A stretch of DNA of 64,000 nt, from positions 558,001-622,000 of the forward strand of contig NC_085891.1 in the NCBI RefSeq assembly GCF_035222375.1, in the 5' to 3' direction. The notes below the pieces were generated by a model. The model did no database searches. It saw only the letters and a program-made list of their open reading frames with translations, and was not told the origin of the DNA. The DNA is from Podospora pseudocomata. Its lineage: Eukaryota > Ascomycota > Sordariomycetes > Sordariales > Podosporaceae. This document shows positions 43,027 to 53,400 of the stretch, in pieces (within the stretch, counting starts at the first letter, position 1; each line of letters starts with the position of its first letter). A program made the position numbers and the translations under genes.

Positions 43027-43809
43027 ATGGCACAAGCCAAAACAACTTCACTCGTCCTTGCTGACGCCGACCACCTCATCTACGACACCTCTTCCACCCC
43101 TCCCACTGCAGTCTACGGCCTCAGCACGAACATCGAATCGCTCACTTACAAAGACTCCTCCCTGAACTTCAGTCGCGCGCTCCATCAAAAAACGGCATCA
43201 TCATCAACACTCGAATCAGACCCCGCGACACAACAAGAAGGCGACCGCCTCTACAACCTCGTCCACCCCCTCAACGCAGACTACCGCACCGACATCCCCG
43301 CCCACTTCTTCCTCACCTGCCATTCCCCATCCCTCTCCCCTGTGGGCAACATTAAACTCACTACCTCCAAGTCCCTCCTCTCCAGCAAACCTGACAAAAT
43401 CAAAGCGGTGCACTACCCCAACCGCACAGCATCGACCTCCCCACTATTCCCCGACGAAGATGCCACTGAAAAGGTTCTCTTCACATGCAGCAAACAAACA
43501 TTTGGCAAGGGCTACACCTGGACAAACTCGCAAAACAAGGAAGTGGCACGAGAGGAAGAGCTCAAGGACGGGGATGCTGTCAAGGGCAGAAGGTTGATTT
43601 TCACAAGCGGACAAGTCACCCAGGAGGAACAAGACGCCCTTGTTGCAGTTTGGGTTCTGAAACGGTGGGTGGAAGTGGCCGAGGAGAAGGGATTCAAGAA
43701 GGAGGCGCTGGACAAGCTGTCTCCGGCCGAGCAAGCGGCCATGGATATGAAGTGGTTCAAGCGGGCGGGGGGGTTGGCCGGGTTGGCGGCTGCGGGAGGG
43801 GCTTGCTGA
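43027..43809 (+). CDS. Fungal protein of unknown function
   Basis: A single exon encodes 260 residues from an ATG in good context (atcATGg). No domain recognised. The sequence has an alternating beta-like N-terminal part (LVLADADHLIYDTSSTPPTAVYGLS), an FFLTCHSPSLSPVGNIKL block, and an acidic/basic C-terminal helix (VLKRWVEVAEEKGFKKEALDKL) ending in WFKRAGGLAGLAAAGGAC. The terminal Gly/Ala-rich run with a last Cys is unusual; Cys at the very end could be lipidated, but it does not fit a CaaX box. No signal peptide or membrane helix, so probably cytosolic. Confidence 0.75.
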   Translation: MAQAKTTSLVLADADHLIYDTSSTPPTAVYGLSTNIESLTYKDSSLNFSRALHQKTASSSTLESDPATQQEGDRLYNLVHPLNADYRTDIPAHFFLTCHSPSLSPVGNIKLTTSKSLLSSKPDKIKAVHYPNRTASTSPLFPDEDATEKVLFTCSKQTFGKGYTWTNSQNKEVAREEELKDGDAVKGRRLIFTSGQVTQEEQDALVAVWVLKRWVEVAEEKGFKKEALDKLSPAEQAAMDMKWFKRAGGLAGLAAAGGAC

Positions 43810-45479
43810 GGGGGCTGTGCCGTAGCCTGGGGCTAGGATCGGGTGTCTGCTGGGGTTGAAGAGCGGTACACGGGCTGTGTAACTGTCGATCAACCCGTTG
43901 ACTTGCGTAGTTTGGTAACGAATCATTACTGGATCACACTACATGTGTATGCATACTACAACAAACTTGGACTGTTGTTGCTTATGGCCCACAGAAATGA
44001 TCCTTCCCCGCCCGCGTATATTCTCCGTTAGCCTCGTGGAAAAGGAGGAAATTCTCCGGACAAAGACTTGGGCCAATGAGTATAGAGAGATACCTTTTGG
44101 TCGCCAAGAATGCCACACTTGAAGGATTGCAGTTACAGTAAATAGAGCGAGGTTCCAACCATGGTTGACCGATCCCATTCTCTTGGTGTCGACTCCTTCC
44201 TTCCGGTTTAGCACAATACTCTCCTATTCTAGACAGGAAACCAACCCTTTCCCGCAAGGCCGATCTTGCTCAATTGCAAACTGGCAGCTACCGTATCCAT
44301 GATTACTGTCTTCGGGCATCAAGCTCACCACAACAGCACCGTGCCCATCTGGTCCAGCTCCCGACTCCAAGACCTGGAGGGCGAAAGTTTTGAATGGCTG
44401 TTGTTGCGGTCAGATGGCAAAGACGGCTCCTTGACGTCATTGAATACAGCCAAGAGCCTCCGTGTGATTCGGTGAGTGCGTATTTGGACATGCAACCAGG
44501 TTCGTGGGCTCTCAGGTGGTCATCCCGGAACCCGGAACGGCAGGACCAAGAGTGGCTTCGCGGGAGCTCCGTGTTGGTACCGAATGGCGCGGGGAGCTGC
44601 AAGGTGCTGAGGGGGAGCCAGGAAAGTGAAAAGGCTGCCGATCGTAGGAGGGCGGACGTGGATCGTGAGATCGGCAGGTGTAAAGCTGGAACGGTGGTGG
44701 TGGTGGTGGTGGTGTAGCTGAAGACCTGGTCTATATGACAGAGGAATAGTCAGCAGGGTCTACCTCTAGATGTTGGTGCCTAGGCTTACCCTTGGAGTTT
44801 GGGCCTTGGTGCTGATCGAGTAGAAAATATGTGGTGGGCGGAGAAGTCACTCCCAGCCAATACAAGGCAGCCGACTCTTCCGGAGTTGGTCAATGTCTGT
44901 GACCGCAAGTCTTGCGCCAAGCGGTGCCTGTTGGTAAGGTTAGATATTTAGGTGGTAGCCACTCAACCTCGGACTTGGTTGCGGCAGGGGGCTTACCGTA
45001 CAAGTCCAGATCCTCCGCGGGGGCATCGAGAAAGAACTTTCCCATCCGGAAATCGAATTTTGTCGATGACAGTCATGCCAAGAGAAACAAAGGTTACGTT
45101 GTCCATGGCCGAGAGGTCCGGTAGGTCGGGTGCCGTACCACACGGGCAGGGGAGGTTGGCTTCGTTGCAACAGTAAGACGAAAACTGACCCAAATGGTAG
45201 AAGCTAATCACGTGTGCATCACACAAGCAACATTGTGGTGGCAGTAACAACCTCGAAGTTGGGTCGGCCAAGCTCTAGAAGCGCTCTTGTGCCGCTCGTA
45301 TAACAGCCACCGTTTGATCCTTCGAATTTCAAGGCAGGCAACATGCACTCTCGATCGATCGGTAGAATATTCAGAGAAATAATGTGACATAGTTACCCTT
45401 ACCCTTCTGAGGCTATTGGGCCACCCCATCCATCCACCACCATCAGCTTTGAATTTTTCATGCGCAAAACCCAGCTGTG
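43810..45479. other. Long intergenic stretch, no recognised gene
   Basis: Short frames in 44260-44720 and 44910-45270 show no family resemblance. A (GGT)n microsatellite of about eight units lies at 44691-44714. The last part is the promoter of the signal-peptidase-like gene. Confidence 0.45.
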
Positions 45480-46059
45480 ATGTCTTTTCTACGGTCGCCC
45501 TTTGTGCAGCATCTCCTGGGCATCCTTCAGGTCGTGTCGGCATGTTTCATGGCATGGAAGGGCGCCTGCCTTCTTTCTGGCACTCCCTACCCGGCCGTGG
45601 TGGTCATCACCAACTCGATGGCCCCGGCCTTTGATCCGGGGGACATCTTGCTCGTCCATCGCCACCCGGCACATGACGGGAGAGTAAGGGTTGGTGACCT
45701 TCCCGTCATCCTCAATCCTGATCGACCATTTCCTTTTATTCACCGGGTTGTTGGTGTGTTTTATGATGACAATCAGGAGTATGTGTGCTTTGGATTACTG
45801 AATGGGTTGAGCGAACGATTGCTGATTTGCATGCAGGGAGATGGTGTTGACCAAAGGTGACAACAATGAGCTGAACGATTCAGTTGGAATGATGTATCCT
45901 GGTGGGCAGGAATACATCTCTCGACGTGAAATCGCCGGCTTCGTTAGAGGCTATGTTCCTTTGCTGGGTTGGGTTGTTATTTTCTTGCAGGACCCTGTCC
46001 GTACTATGGAGCGGTTGCTATCTTCAGGTGACGAGCTCGGGCCTGACAACTTTATATGA
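45480..46059 (+). CDS. Signal peptidase I-like serine protease (SEC11 family)
   Basis: Exons 45480-45778 and 45837-46059 encode 173 residues; the intron (phase 2) uses a GC-rich acceptor GCAG. The N-terminal helix (LLGILQVVSACFMAWKGACLL) anchors it in the ER membrane. Catalytic residues of the ER-type family are present: Ser46 in VITNSMAPAFDPGDILL, His88 in FIHRVVGV, and Asp in LTKGDNNELND (108/113). A C-terminal hydrophobic stretch YVPLLGWVVIFLQD matches SEC11. Yeast Sec11 has 167 residues. The protein cleaves signal peptides as part of the signal peptidase complex. Replacement of the usual SGSMEP by TNSMAP and several other differences suggest a diverged paralogue rather than the housekeeping copy. 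Converges with the MBOAT gene (67 bp apart). Confidence 0.87.
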
Positions 46060-46126
46060 TTCTGTTGAATTTCTCCCCGACATCGATCACCTTCAGTGAT
46101 TGGTCAACGTTGAGCAACTATCTGAC

Positions 46127-47263
46127 CTACATACCCAGAGCAACATAGATCTTGGGGTACATCCACAGCGGCACCACCATAAAGAAGAATCCAAACAGGT
46201 ACATCATCCCGGCCGTTCTCACCGCCCAAGACGGCACCCCTCTCTTGCAACTCTTCCACCCCGCCGTCTTCCAGACAAAAGTCTCCACGGCACAAGCCAC
46301 AAAGTTCAAGAAAAAGAACAAGACATCCCGACCCATCGCCCCGTCACCAACAGCCCACCCCCCCAAGCCGTGTGACAAGCCCGAAAGTAAAAAAACAAAC
46401 AGGGGTACCAATGTCTTTCTCAAACCTGTTTTCTTCTCAACGCCAAGTATACCCAAGAAGAGGCCCGCATAAAACGCAAACGTCGGGATCGTAATCCTAT
46501 TCCACACTTTCCCCCAAAAGCCCCTCACAGACGTCGCATTCGCCGCACGCCCCCAGATCGAGGGCCACTCCTCCGGTTCATCCCATCTCAGGACTGCAAC
46601 GAACGCAATCGAGAGAGCACAACGGGAGGCTTCAAGAAGGTAAAACGCTGTCCAGATCCAGTTCACCGAGATGCCGGCTCGGATGAGGAGCTGTCTACCG
46701 GTGAGTGGTTGGAAGCGAAAGACTTCGTAGTCAGGGGCAAAATCCGATGGTTTGGCGCCTGTGAAGACAAATACGGAAATGACACCTTGGACGAGATGCG
46801 TGTCTGCTGTGAAGAGGAGGGCGATCTTGACGAGCTTAAGGATGGCGAATCTGAGCCGGGATTGGGGGTTCTTGTTGTGAGTAGTGGAGAATATCACTGG
46901 GGGGGCTTCAAGCCCTCGAGGGTTGTTCCAGAGCTTGTAAGCGTTAATGAAACCCGGGGATTTTGGTGGTTGGTGGTCAAGAACAAGGATTTTGAGAGTG
47001 TGAAGAAAGTAGAAGATGACGAGGCTGGCGTAGGTGCTGTTGAGCCCTCCAGGCCATGTCAGGTGGTGGCAAGTGTTCAGAGACAGGAAGTTAAGTGGCC
47101 ATATGGCGAGCAGTGAAAGCTTTCGGATTCCTTTTCCTTGGCGTAGAGACAATATCGTGATGAGGCTCGCCAGAGAAAAAGACCATAAAGGGGTGAATAC
47201 TGTCGAATGCATTATCGTGAGTGAAATGTCGCGCTTTCCGTAGTTGAGAATGACAACATTCAT
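46127..47263 (-). CDS. MBOAT/wax-synthase-domain acyltransferase
   Basis: One exon encodes 378 residues from ATG 47263 (the open frame extends upstream but without ATG). Seven to nine hydrophobic segments run through it (LWSFSLASLITILSL, LVIFYFLHTLKILVL, LFVFLLSGLSHGLGGW, MYLFGFFFMVVPLWMY). The family signature is present: SVRGFWGKVWNRITIP, matching the S-x-x-x-FW-x-R-x-W-H/N segment, and FLLSGLSHGLGGW with the conserved histidine. Fungal members include acetyltransferases of terpenoid and trichothecene pathways and wax/sterol acyltransferases. No pathway genes flank it, so the substrate is unknown. Located in ER membrane. Confidence 0.82.
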   Translation of the reverse strand: MNVVILNYGKRDISLTIMHSTVFTPLWSFSLASLITILSLRQGKGIRKLSLLAIWPLNFLSLNTCHHLTWPGGLNSTYASLVIFYFLHTLKILVLDHQPPKSPGFINAYKLWNNPRGLEAPPVIFSTTHNKNPQSRLRFAILKLVKIALLFTADTHLVQGVISVFVFTGAKPSDFAPDYEVFRFQPLTGRQLLIRAGISVNWIWTAFYLLEASRCALSIAFVAVLRWDEPEEWPSIWGRAANATSVRGFWGKVWNRITIPTFAFYAGLFLGILGVEKKTGLRKTLVPLFVFLLSGLSHGLGGWAVGDGAMGRDVLFFFLNFVACAVETFVWKTAGWKSCKRGVPSWAVRTAGMMYLFGFFFMVVPLWMYPKIYVALGM

Positions 47264-48030
47264 TCGAGATAGAAGTGCTCCAAGGAGGGAGAAAGTGGGA
47301 AGTCGACGCCGCAGTCTTACAGTCTGTAACACACCTCGTTTAAGTTCAAGCACACCGAATCCTTCTCAGGCGCTATGCGAGGATCCTGAACCATGCTGCA
47401 CCGTTGCTGCCACGCAAGCTTCCATAAACCTTGGCTGGTCAGCGTTACACTTGAAACTAGTCCACACTATAGATCAAGGGTGATCCAACGTTATGTTCCA
47501 CAACCAAGAACATGTTTGCGGTCCTACGGCAGCCAAGGAAATCGAACATCAGATACGACATCGATGGGCTACCATATCGTCGATATGGACAATCAACATA
47601 GCATCCACTCCTCCGATCACCTACCTGTGTAGGTCATATCTTGGGCCGTGCGGATTGTATACCTGGTCATCATAGTTCTTCTACCATGAGTGCCAGGAGC
47701 CGGCCATACCTCGGGGCAGGTTTCGACCACGAGATCCTCACCCCTGAGAATCTTCACTGCTTCCGTCAAGATCACTAATGGCACCAAGGTCTAGTGACTC
47801 TCCAAGCTGACCAACAAGTCGGTGGGACCTGGCGATGATCAAGGCCTGTTGGAGGAAGGAACCTCTATCCATATTCACGAATAGAACGAGGTAGGTAGTA
47901 TGACAAGAGCGAGACCGGCACAAGTATAAAGCTGATCTCTTCGCCCAACCTTCAATCATCTTCTGTCCTTCAACACAACAACATCTCCAGCCCTCATCTA
48001 TACCATTCCAGTACCACCACAACCAACAAA
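47264..48030. other. Divergent intergenic region
   Basis: Promoters of the MBOAT gene (minus) and the small secreted protein (plus). Nothing else recognised. Confidence 0.4.
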
Positions 48031-48636
48031 ATGCCTTCCTTCACCACCAAGGCCGCCGCTGTTGCGCTCGCGCTCAGCTACTTCTCCGTCCAGCAGGTCC
48101 AGTGCCCCCCGGTGTTCATCGGGCCCATCCTCACCGTCGTTGGCGCAGTTGCAGGCTTCGCCGTCGAGGTCACTGGTGCCGTCCTGCAGTGCGAACTCGG
48201 AGACTGCACCGACGACAGACGCCGCAGTGTGGCCGGCGGTCTCCGTGCCCGCATGCTCAAGGCGCGCCCCATCTTGACTGGCCGCCAGGCAACGCCCCCC
48301 ACCGCCCCCGAGGGTGTGCCCCAATTTGAGTTCGACAGGTGCTTCAACGACATCAACGGCGGAAGCGTCCTCCTTGAGGGTCCGGTGGAGAATAACGGTG
48401 GGTGCTTGCGAATGACTCCTTTTTGAAAAGATATGGCTGACACGTTTTGCGATCTAGGCATCCGCATCAGCGGTCTTCCTGCTACCTGCATGAACCTTGC
48501 TACTGTTCTTGATGGCGACGCTTCTGGTGGACCCCCTCCCACTCCTTGCGGCTCTGACTGCCTGCTGTACAACAACCTCAGTGCCGCCGACTACAACAAC
48601 CTGCGCGGTATCTTGAACGACTGGGCCGGCGCTTAG
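48031..48636 (+). CDS. Small secreted protein of unknown function
   Basis: Exons 48031-48397 and 48458-48636 encode 181 residues. Residues 1-25 (AAAVALALSYFSVQQVQC) form a signal peptide. A hydrophobic Gly/Val/Ala segment (FIGPILTVVGAVAGFAVEVTGAVL) follows, then a basic stretch with dibasic sites (DDRRRSVAGGLRARMLKARPILTGR) that could be a Kex2-cut propeptide. The C-terminal 90 residues contain paired Cys (RCFNDING, PATCMNL, PCGSDCLLYNN), likely disulfide-bonded, and form the mature part if cleavage occurs. No known family. The layout (signal, pro-region, small Cys-containing product) is that of secreted effectors or host-interaction proteins, but that is inference. Confidence 0.8.
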
Positions 48637-48861
48637 GTCTTCTCTCGACTGGATGTATGGTAAGGAGGCAGAGGGCTGAAGCCATTGGGGGTGGCACCGA
48701 TTTTCTAAGAGGTTATTTTGTTCCTGTCGCTCATTTGTTGCATGTTTTCGGAGGATGTACTGCGCAGTTCAGCTTGGTGTAGGTAGCAGGTAGCAGAGCC
48801 GGTCGTTGCCCAGGTACACAATACCACTACGCTGGCGTAGAAACCAATGTTCCCTCAAGAA

Positions 48862-49617
48862 TCACAGTGTCTTGCCCTCTTCCAACAATGCGACAAACTC
48901 CCCAATCTTCTTCGTCCTGGTCTCTGCCCGTTTGGTTGTCACGAGCTTCATCAAGAAAGTATACCTCTTCGTCTTCCCCAGCCCCTCCCAGAACCCCTTT
49001 GCCTTGTCATTCCCCGCCAGCGCGGCGCCAAAGTCCTCGGGCATCTCCATCATGCTAGCCCCATCGTATGCCCTGTCCCAGCGTCCGTCTTCCTGTGCCC
49101 GCTTGACCTCTGCCAATCCTGCCTCCTCCATTCTTCCTGCTAGAGTCAAGGCAGCAACCTTTTGGACGTTGCGCTTGGACCACATGCTGTTCTTCCTTCG
49201 GGGGGTGAATCGCTGGAGGAAGTAGAGCGAGTCGAGGGCCTTGCGCTGGCCGTCGATCCAGCCGTAGCAGAGAGCGCAGTCGATGGCTTCATCGTAGGAG
49301 ATGGAGGGAATGTTGGAGTTTTTCTTGGAGATCTTGAGCCAGATTCCGAGGGGTGTTGTCGAATAGTTCGTGCCTAACCAACTGGTGAAGGAGGCAGAGG
49401 TTGGGAAAGAGAGGGTTTCCGGGGTTGGGGTTAGCGGTGGAGTCTGAGCGGCGGTCGTCGTTTGTGGGGTTGGCATGGATGGTGGTTTTGCTGCTTCTGC
49501 TGCTGTTGCTTTGACCTGCGCGGGTGTCGGTTTGGGCAGAGCTGAGCTCGGTGTTGAGGCTTCAGCGACTGACTGAAGGGCTTTGGCTGCCGCGGAGCGA
49601 CTTCGGGTCGACCTCAT
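48862..49617 (-). CDS. YdeI/OmdA-domain protein
   Basis: A single exon encodes 251 residues from ATG 49617. The first 80 residues are low-complexity Ala/Pro/Thr-rich. The domain then reads FTSWLGTNYSTTPLGIWLKISKK, SYDEAIDCALCYGWIDGQ, YFLQRFTPRRKNSMWSKRNV and WDRAYDGASMMEMPEDF, the characteristic order of YdeI/OmdA (OmpD-associated) proteins, including the CYGWIDG and FTPR-x3-S-x-WS signatures. It ends with FLMKLVTTKRAETRTKKI, a basic helix. In bacteria the family has been tied to stress and peptide resistance; in fungi the function is unknown. It is divergent from the flavin monooxygenase gene. Confidence 0.88.
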   Translation of the reverse strand: MRSTRSRSAAAKALQSVAEASTPSSALPKPTPAQVKATAAEAAKPPSMPTPQTTTAAQTPPLTPTPETLSFPTSASFTSWLGTNYSTTPLGIWLKISKKNSNIPSISYDEAIDCALCYGWIDGQRKALDSLYFLQRFTPRRKNSMWSKRNVQKVAALTLAGRMEEAGLAEVKRAQEDGRWDRAYDGASMMEMPEDFGAALAGNDKAKGFWEGLGKTKRYTFLMKLVTTKRAETRTKKIGEFVALLEEGKTL

Positions 49618-50105
49618 TTTCGGAACTGATGGATGATGAATGATGAAGAGAAGACGCGTTCGACAAAGCCAACAACTTGGGAGGCGCGTTGTGAGCACCC
49701 CGCGCCAAGGCCACATGTGTAAGTCCGGGGTCCGGGTTTCGGGTTAGGGTTTACGAGCATGTCATTACCCCTGAGCCCCTGACTCCACCTTTGCATCTGG
49801 GTGCCAAAGTAAACATGAGACTTAGGTTCCATCTTAAACGGATGGGAGAGGACTATCCGAAGATACCGAGCAATGATAACTAATCCAGAAACGATATGAG
49901 GACTGCGGAACAACTCCAACAGCTTCGGTAACCCCACTTGGCGATGTCGTGATTGTGCGCCATCGTCATTTGTCATCCATCCCGCCTTGTCATGAGAGAT
50001 AAGTACGAGGATATCATGGGTTTTGGGAGCTCTTGAAAGGGCGTCCTCAACACTGATTATTATTTTATCTCTCTGGTAACGAAACAATCCTTTGACTCTT
50101 TCACC
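49618..50105. promoter_or_regulatory. Divergent promoter, YdeI-type gene and flavin monooxygenase
   Basis: A 488-bp region between two divergent ATGs with no gene of its own. No defined binding site recognised. Confidence 0.4.
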
Positions 50106-51440
50106 ATGGCTACCCCGAAGAAGCAGCTGCACCTCACAGCGTTTATGCGCCCAGTCTCGCTCCATACAGGAGCATGGCGCTACCCCGGTGCTGTTCCCAA
50201 TGCCAACTTTTCTCTCCCGCATCTCAAGTCCTTCATTCAAAAGCTCGAAGCTGCCAAGTTCGATGCCTTCTTCATGGCCGACCACCTAGCAGTCTTGAAC
50301 ATGCCCATCGAGGCCCTCCAGCGATCCCACACCGTCACCTCCTTTGAGCCATTCACTCTTCTGTCCGCATTGTCCGCTGTGACAGAGAAGATCGGCCTCG
50401 CGGCCACAGCCTCGACTACATACGACGAACCCTACCACGTCGCCCGCCGCTTCGCCAGCTTGGACCACCTCTCCTCGGGCAGAGCAGCCTGGAACATCGT
50501 CACGACCGGCAATCCGGAATCTGCCAAGAATTTTGGGTTGGATGAGCACGTGGAGCATTCTGAGCGGTACAAGCGAGCCAGGGAGTTTTACGAGGTTGTC
50601 ACTGGGCTGTGGGATAGTTTCGCGGACGACGCGTTCGCCTCTCGGAGTCAGGAGTCCGGGATCTACTTTGATCCTTCCAAGCTTCACGTACTCAACCACA
50701 AAGGGGAGAGTCTCAAAGTGAGGGGGCCTTTGAACATTGCGAGACCGGTACAAGGGTGGCCAGTGATTGTTCAGGCTGGGCAGTCAGAGCCGGGGAAACA
50801 GCTTGCCGCAGAGACGGCAGAGGTGGTGTTTTGTTCGCCGAGGGATATTCAAGGTGCGAAGGAATTGTATGAGGATATCAAGGGAAGGGCAGAGAAGTAT
50901 GGCAGGAATAGGGACAGCTTGAGGATCCTGCCGGCCGCCTTGGTGATTGTTGGTGATACGGTTCAGGATGCCAAGGAGAAGAGGTTGAAGCTTGATAGCC
51001 TGGTTCATTATGATAGCGCGATTGCCTCGCTGTCCGTTGCTCTTGGTAGCGATGCTTCAGGGTTCGATCCTGATGGTCCACTGCCAGATGATATTGCAGA
51101 CACCAACGCCAGCAAGACTGGGAGAGCAGGGGTTATCAAGCTCGCAAAGGATGAAGGCCTGACAGTCAAGCAGCTTGCCCAAAGATATGGAGGGTATGCG
51201 GGGCTGGCCTTTGTTGGTACACCCCAGAGCATTGCTGACGAGATGGAGGAATGGCTGTCACAAGGGGCCGCAGATGGTTTTACTGTCACTTTCCCTTTTG
51301 TCCCCCAGGGAATAGATGATGTCACGCAGAGACTGGTTCCTGAACTTCAGAGACGGGGCTTGTTCAGAACTGAGTATGAGGGGAGTACTTTGAGGGAGCA
51401 CCTTGGACTGTCCAGGCCGAACAATCGTTTCTTTACCTGA
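50106..51440 (+). CDS. NtaA/SnaA-type FMN-dependent monooxygenase (luciferase-like)
   Basis: One exon encodes 444 residues. It belongs to the bacterial-luciferase-fold, two-component flavin monooxygenases (NtaA/SnaA/DszA/SoxA), which use FMNH2 from a partner reductase. Motifs: AWRYPGAVPNA near residue 24, AKFDAFFMADHL (about 50-61), KIGLAATASTTYDEPYHVARRFASLDHLS (in two parts) and SGRAAWNIVTTGNPESAKNFG (about 125-145) are the hallmark blocks. PVIVQAGQSEPGKQLAAETAEVVF and TPQSIADEMEEWLSQGAADGFTV follow in order. Length matches the family (430-480). Substrates are likely sulfur- or amine-containing organics; the fungal role is unknown. No flavin reductase lies next to it. Cytosolic or peroxisomal; there is no clear PTS1 (ends RFFT). 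Confidence 0.92.
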   Translation: MATPKKQLHLTAFMRPVSLHTGAWRYPGAVPNANFSLPHLKSFIQKLEAAKFDAFFMADHLAVLNMPIEALQRSHTVTSFEPFTLLSALSAVTEKIGLAATASTTYDEPYHVARRFASLDHLSSGRAAWNIVTTGNPESAKNFGLDEHVEHSERYKRAREFYEVVTGLWDSFADDAFASRSQESGIYFDPSKLHVLNHKGESLKVRGPLNIARPVQGWPVIVQAGQSEPGKQLAAETAEVVFCSPRDIQGAKELYEDIKGRAEKYGRNRDSLRILPAALVIVGDTVQDAKEKRLKLDSLVHYDSAIASLSVALGSDASGFDPDGPLPDDIADTNASKTGRAGVIKLAKDEGLTVKQLAQRYGGYAGLAFVGTPQSIADEMEEWLSQGAADGFTVTFPFVPQGIDDVTQRLVPELQRRGLFRTEYEGSTLREHLGLSRPNNRFFT

Positions 51441-51803
51441 AACAATAATGCACGTATGAAGGGGTCTTGCCTGATGGATAAATCCTTCAGTAATCAAATT
51501 TCCCACTTATGTCTGCCGTCAGTGGCTTTTGTTGAGAGTGGGATTCCGGTGGTTGAAGGCTGAAGCCCGGAATCTCGCGTCACCTGATGTGTAACGGTCT
51601 GTAATGGTTTTCCCTTTTCCTTTGCATCCGCTCTTTGGCAATCTCTAATAATGTTTAATCAAGGTTTGATACACCTTCAGTCAGCGAAATACCTCAAAAA
51701 GGAATGAACTTTTTCCTTTCTGCTCCTATCTACCAAACACTCCCGTCCTGATTCTCAGTCAACACTCGAGTTTTATAACCATCGATTTGTGCAGGGCAAC
51801 AAA
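51441..51803. other. Intergenic region
   Basis: 3' flank of the monooxygenase and 5' flank of the F-box-like pseudogene. Nothing else seen. Confidence 0.4.
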
Positions 51804-53400
51804 ATGTCGAAGCGCACAGCGGCCAGGCTCGAGTCGACCGGCAGCGAGTCCGCCAGCGGCGATACCCAACCCTCCCAACCCCCATCTGCCAAAAGACCCA
51901 AAACATCGAAAGATGATGATGGCACAACGGCAGGTCCTAGTCCATCCTGGGATCTTTGCCTTCTCAACCTTCCAGTCGGCATTCTGACCATCATCTGTCA
52001 CTTCATCCAAGAGCAGGATACCGCACCACCTGCACCACCCGTGACTACCAGGACACCAGTCCAGAATGCCATTGCTATTTACCCCCGGATCAGCATCGAC
52101 GAAGTCAGCGCCCCCAAAGCCAGTGTGGTTCAGCGGACAAGCCTCGCTTTTGAACTTTGCTACGACTTGCAAGTATCTTCGAGCAGTTTCCACGCCAATC
52201 TTATACCGCCCGATCAATCCCAGCCACGGTCTTGCATCCAATGACTATTCTCATGAAGCGAGTTTGAAGAAGCTAGTGACCATGAGACCCCCATGGGAAG
52301 GATGCTGGACACTCTGCTAACAAGGAGTTCTCTCAATTTCGTACTCTCATCTCACGCCCTGAACTGTGGCACCTGGTGCGCCACGTCAATATACGGGTTG
52401 GCTTTGAGGGCAAGTGTGAGAAGCGCACCTCCTATCTTCAAGAAAAATTTCAAGCGACCCACAAGAAAGGCCGACTTAGGTCTCTGTGGGAAAGTGATCT
52501 TGACCAGGATGATGAAGTGGCTCGCCATAACCACCTAATGGCCCGGTCGACTTTCTATCGTCTGCTGCACGAGTACGACCTACCATTAGAACTTTAGCTG
52601 TGCCCAAAATTGGATGGGATATAGGTGTATCACGCCTCTGGCCATTCTCTGCCTCGCAAGACGGCTGCGTAGTGTCCGCATCATCCTCGACGCGGACTGT
52701 CAAGAACGAATCAATCCCCATCCGAATGGAAACATCAGTGATGCCCAAGTCACCAATATTGTCCTCTGTCCTGATTTGGACACTGGTTCTTGATGGTTCT
52801 TCTGCATACGATGCTCCACGGTTGGAACCCAAAGATACTCTTGCTGGTAGCCGCCATTCCCAGCCTGAGGTTTCTTGAGCTCCGAAGGTTTACGTCCAAG
52901 CGCGCCTGGGGTTCTCTTCGGTGTACCGACCCAGCAGTAGCACTCCCCAAGACCCTTGTTTCCCTGACCCTGATGCACCCCGAAATCCTTCACAGGTACG
53001 CTCTCAACAGCATCCTCCGGTTTTGTTGTCATCTCACGAGACTTCGCAAGACGCTCATAGAGACGTGTAAAGCCCTCGAGGGCTTCATGCTTTACTATGT
53101 AGACGGGCTGTGGTAGGAAGATCCAGTCGCATTTTGGTGAAGACGTCTCCCGGAGGAGATTCCTGCACTGAGGGCCGTCAAGCTGGTCAGCGGCGCGCCA
53201 CCGGAAGGAATCAACGGGTCGGGCCGGAACAAACTCTGGAAGAAGAACAACTACCAACCCTTTGCGGGCATTGGTGACACTACCCGCCCCGGAGCTGTTC
53301 AGAACTGGCGAGGTGAAGTTGATTGTCCAGGACAGTCCAGGCGAGGATCTGGACAGCGCCTACACGGCGTTTGAACGGGAAATGGGTTGGTGGCCGTGAG
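51804..53400 (+). pseudogene. F-box/LRR-like protein, decayed
   Basis: ATG 51804 opens a frame with a basic Ser-rich N-terminus (SKRTAARLESTGSES) and an F-box-like WDLCLLNLPVGILTIICHFI. After a frame change it continues LLNFATTCKYLRAVSTPILYRPI (52160-52230). Then in other frames come FRTLISRPELWHLVRHVNIRVGFEG (52330-52420), AAIPSLRFLELRRF (about 52850-52890), PKTLVSLTLMHPEIL and a final LRKTLIETCKALEGFMLYYVDG. This sequence of F-box, PELWHLVR segment and leucine-rich blocks is typical of fungal F-box proteins that select substrates for SCF ubiquitin ligases. At least four frame changes exclude a normal product; one or two may be introns, but not all. Confidence 0.65.

Noticed and set aside
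44691-44714. (GGT)n run as coding poly-Val
   Set aside because: The surrounding frame has no gene features; it is a simple microsatellite.
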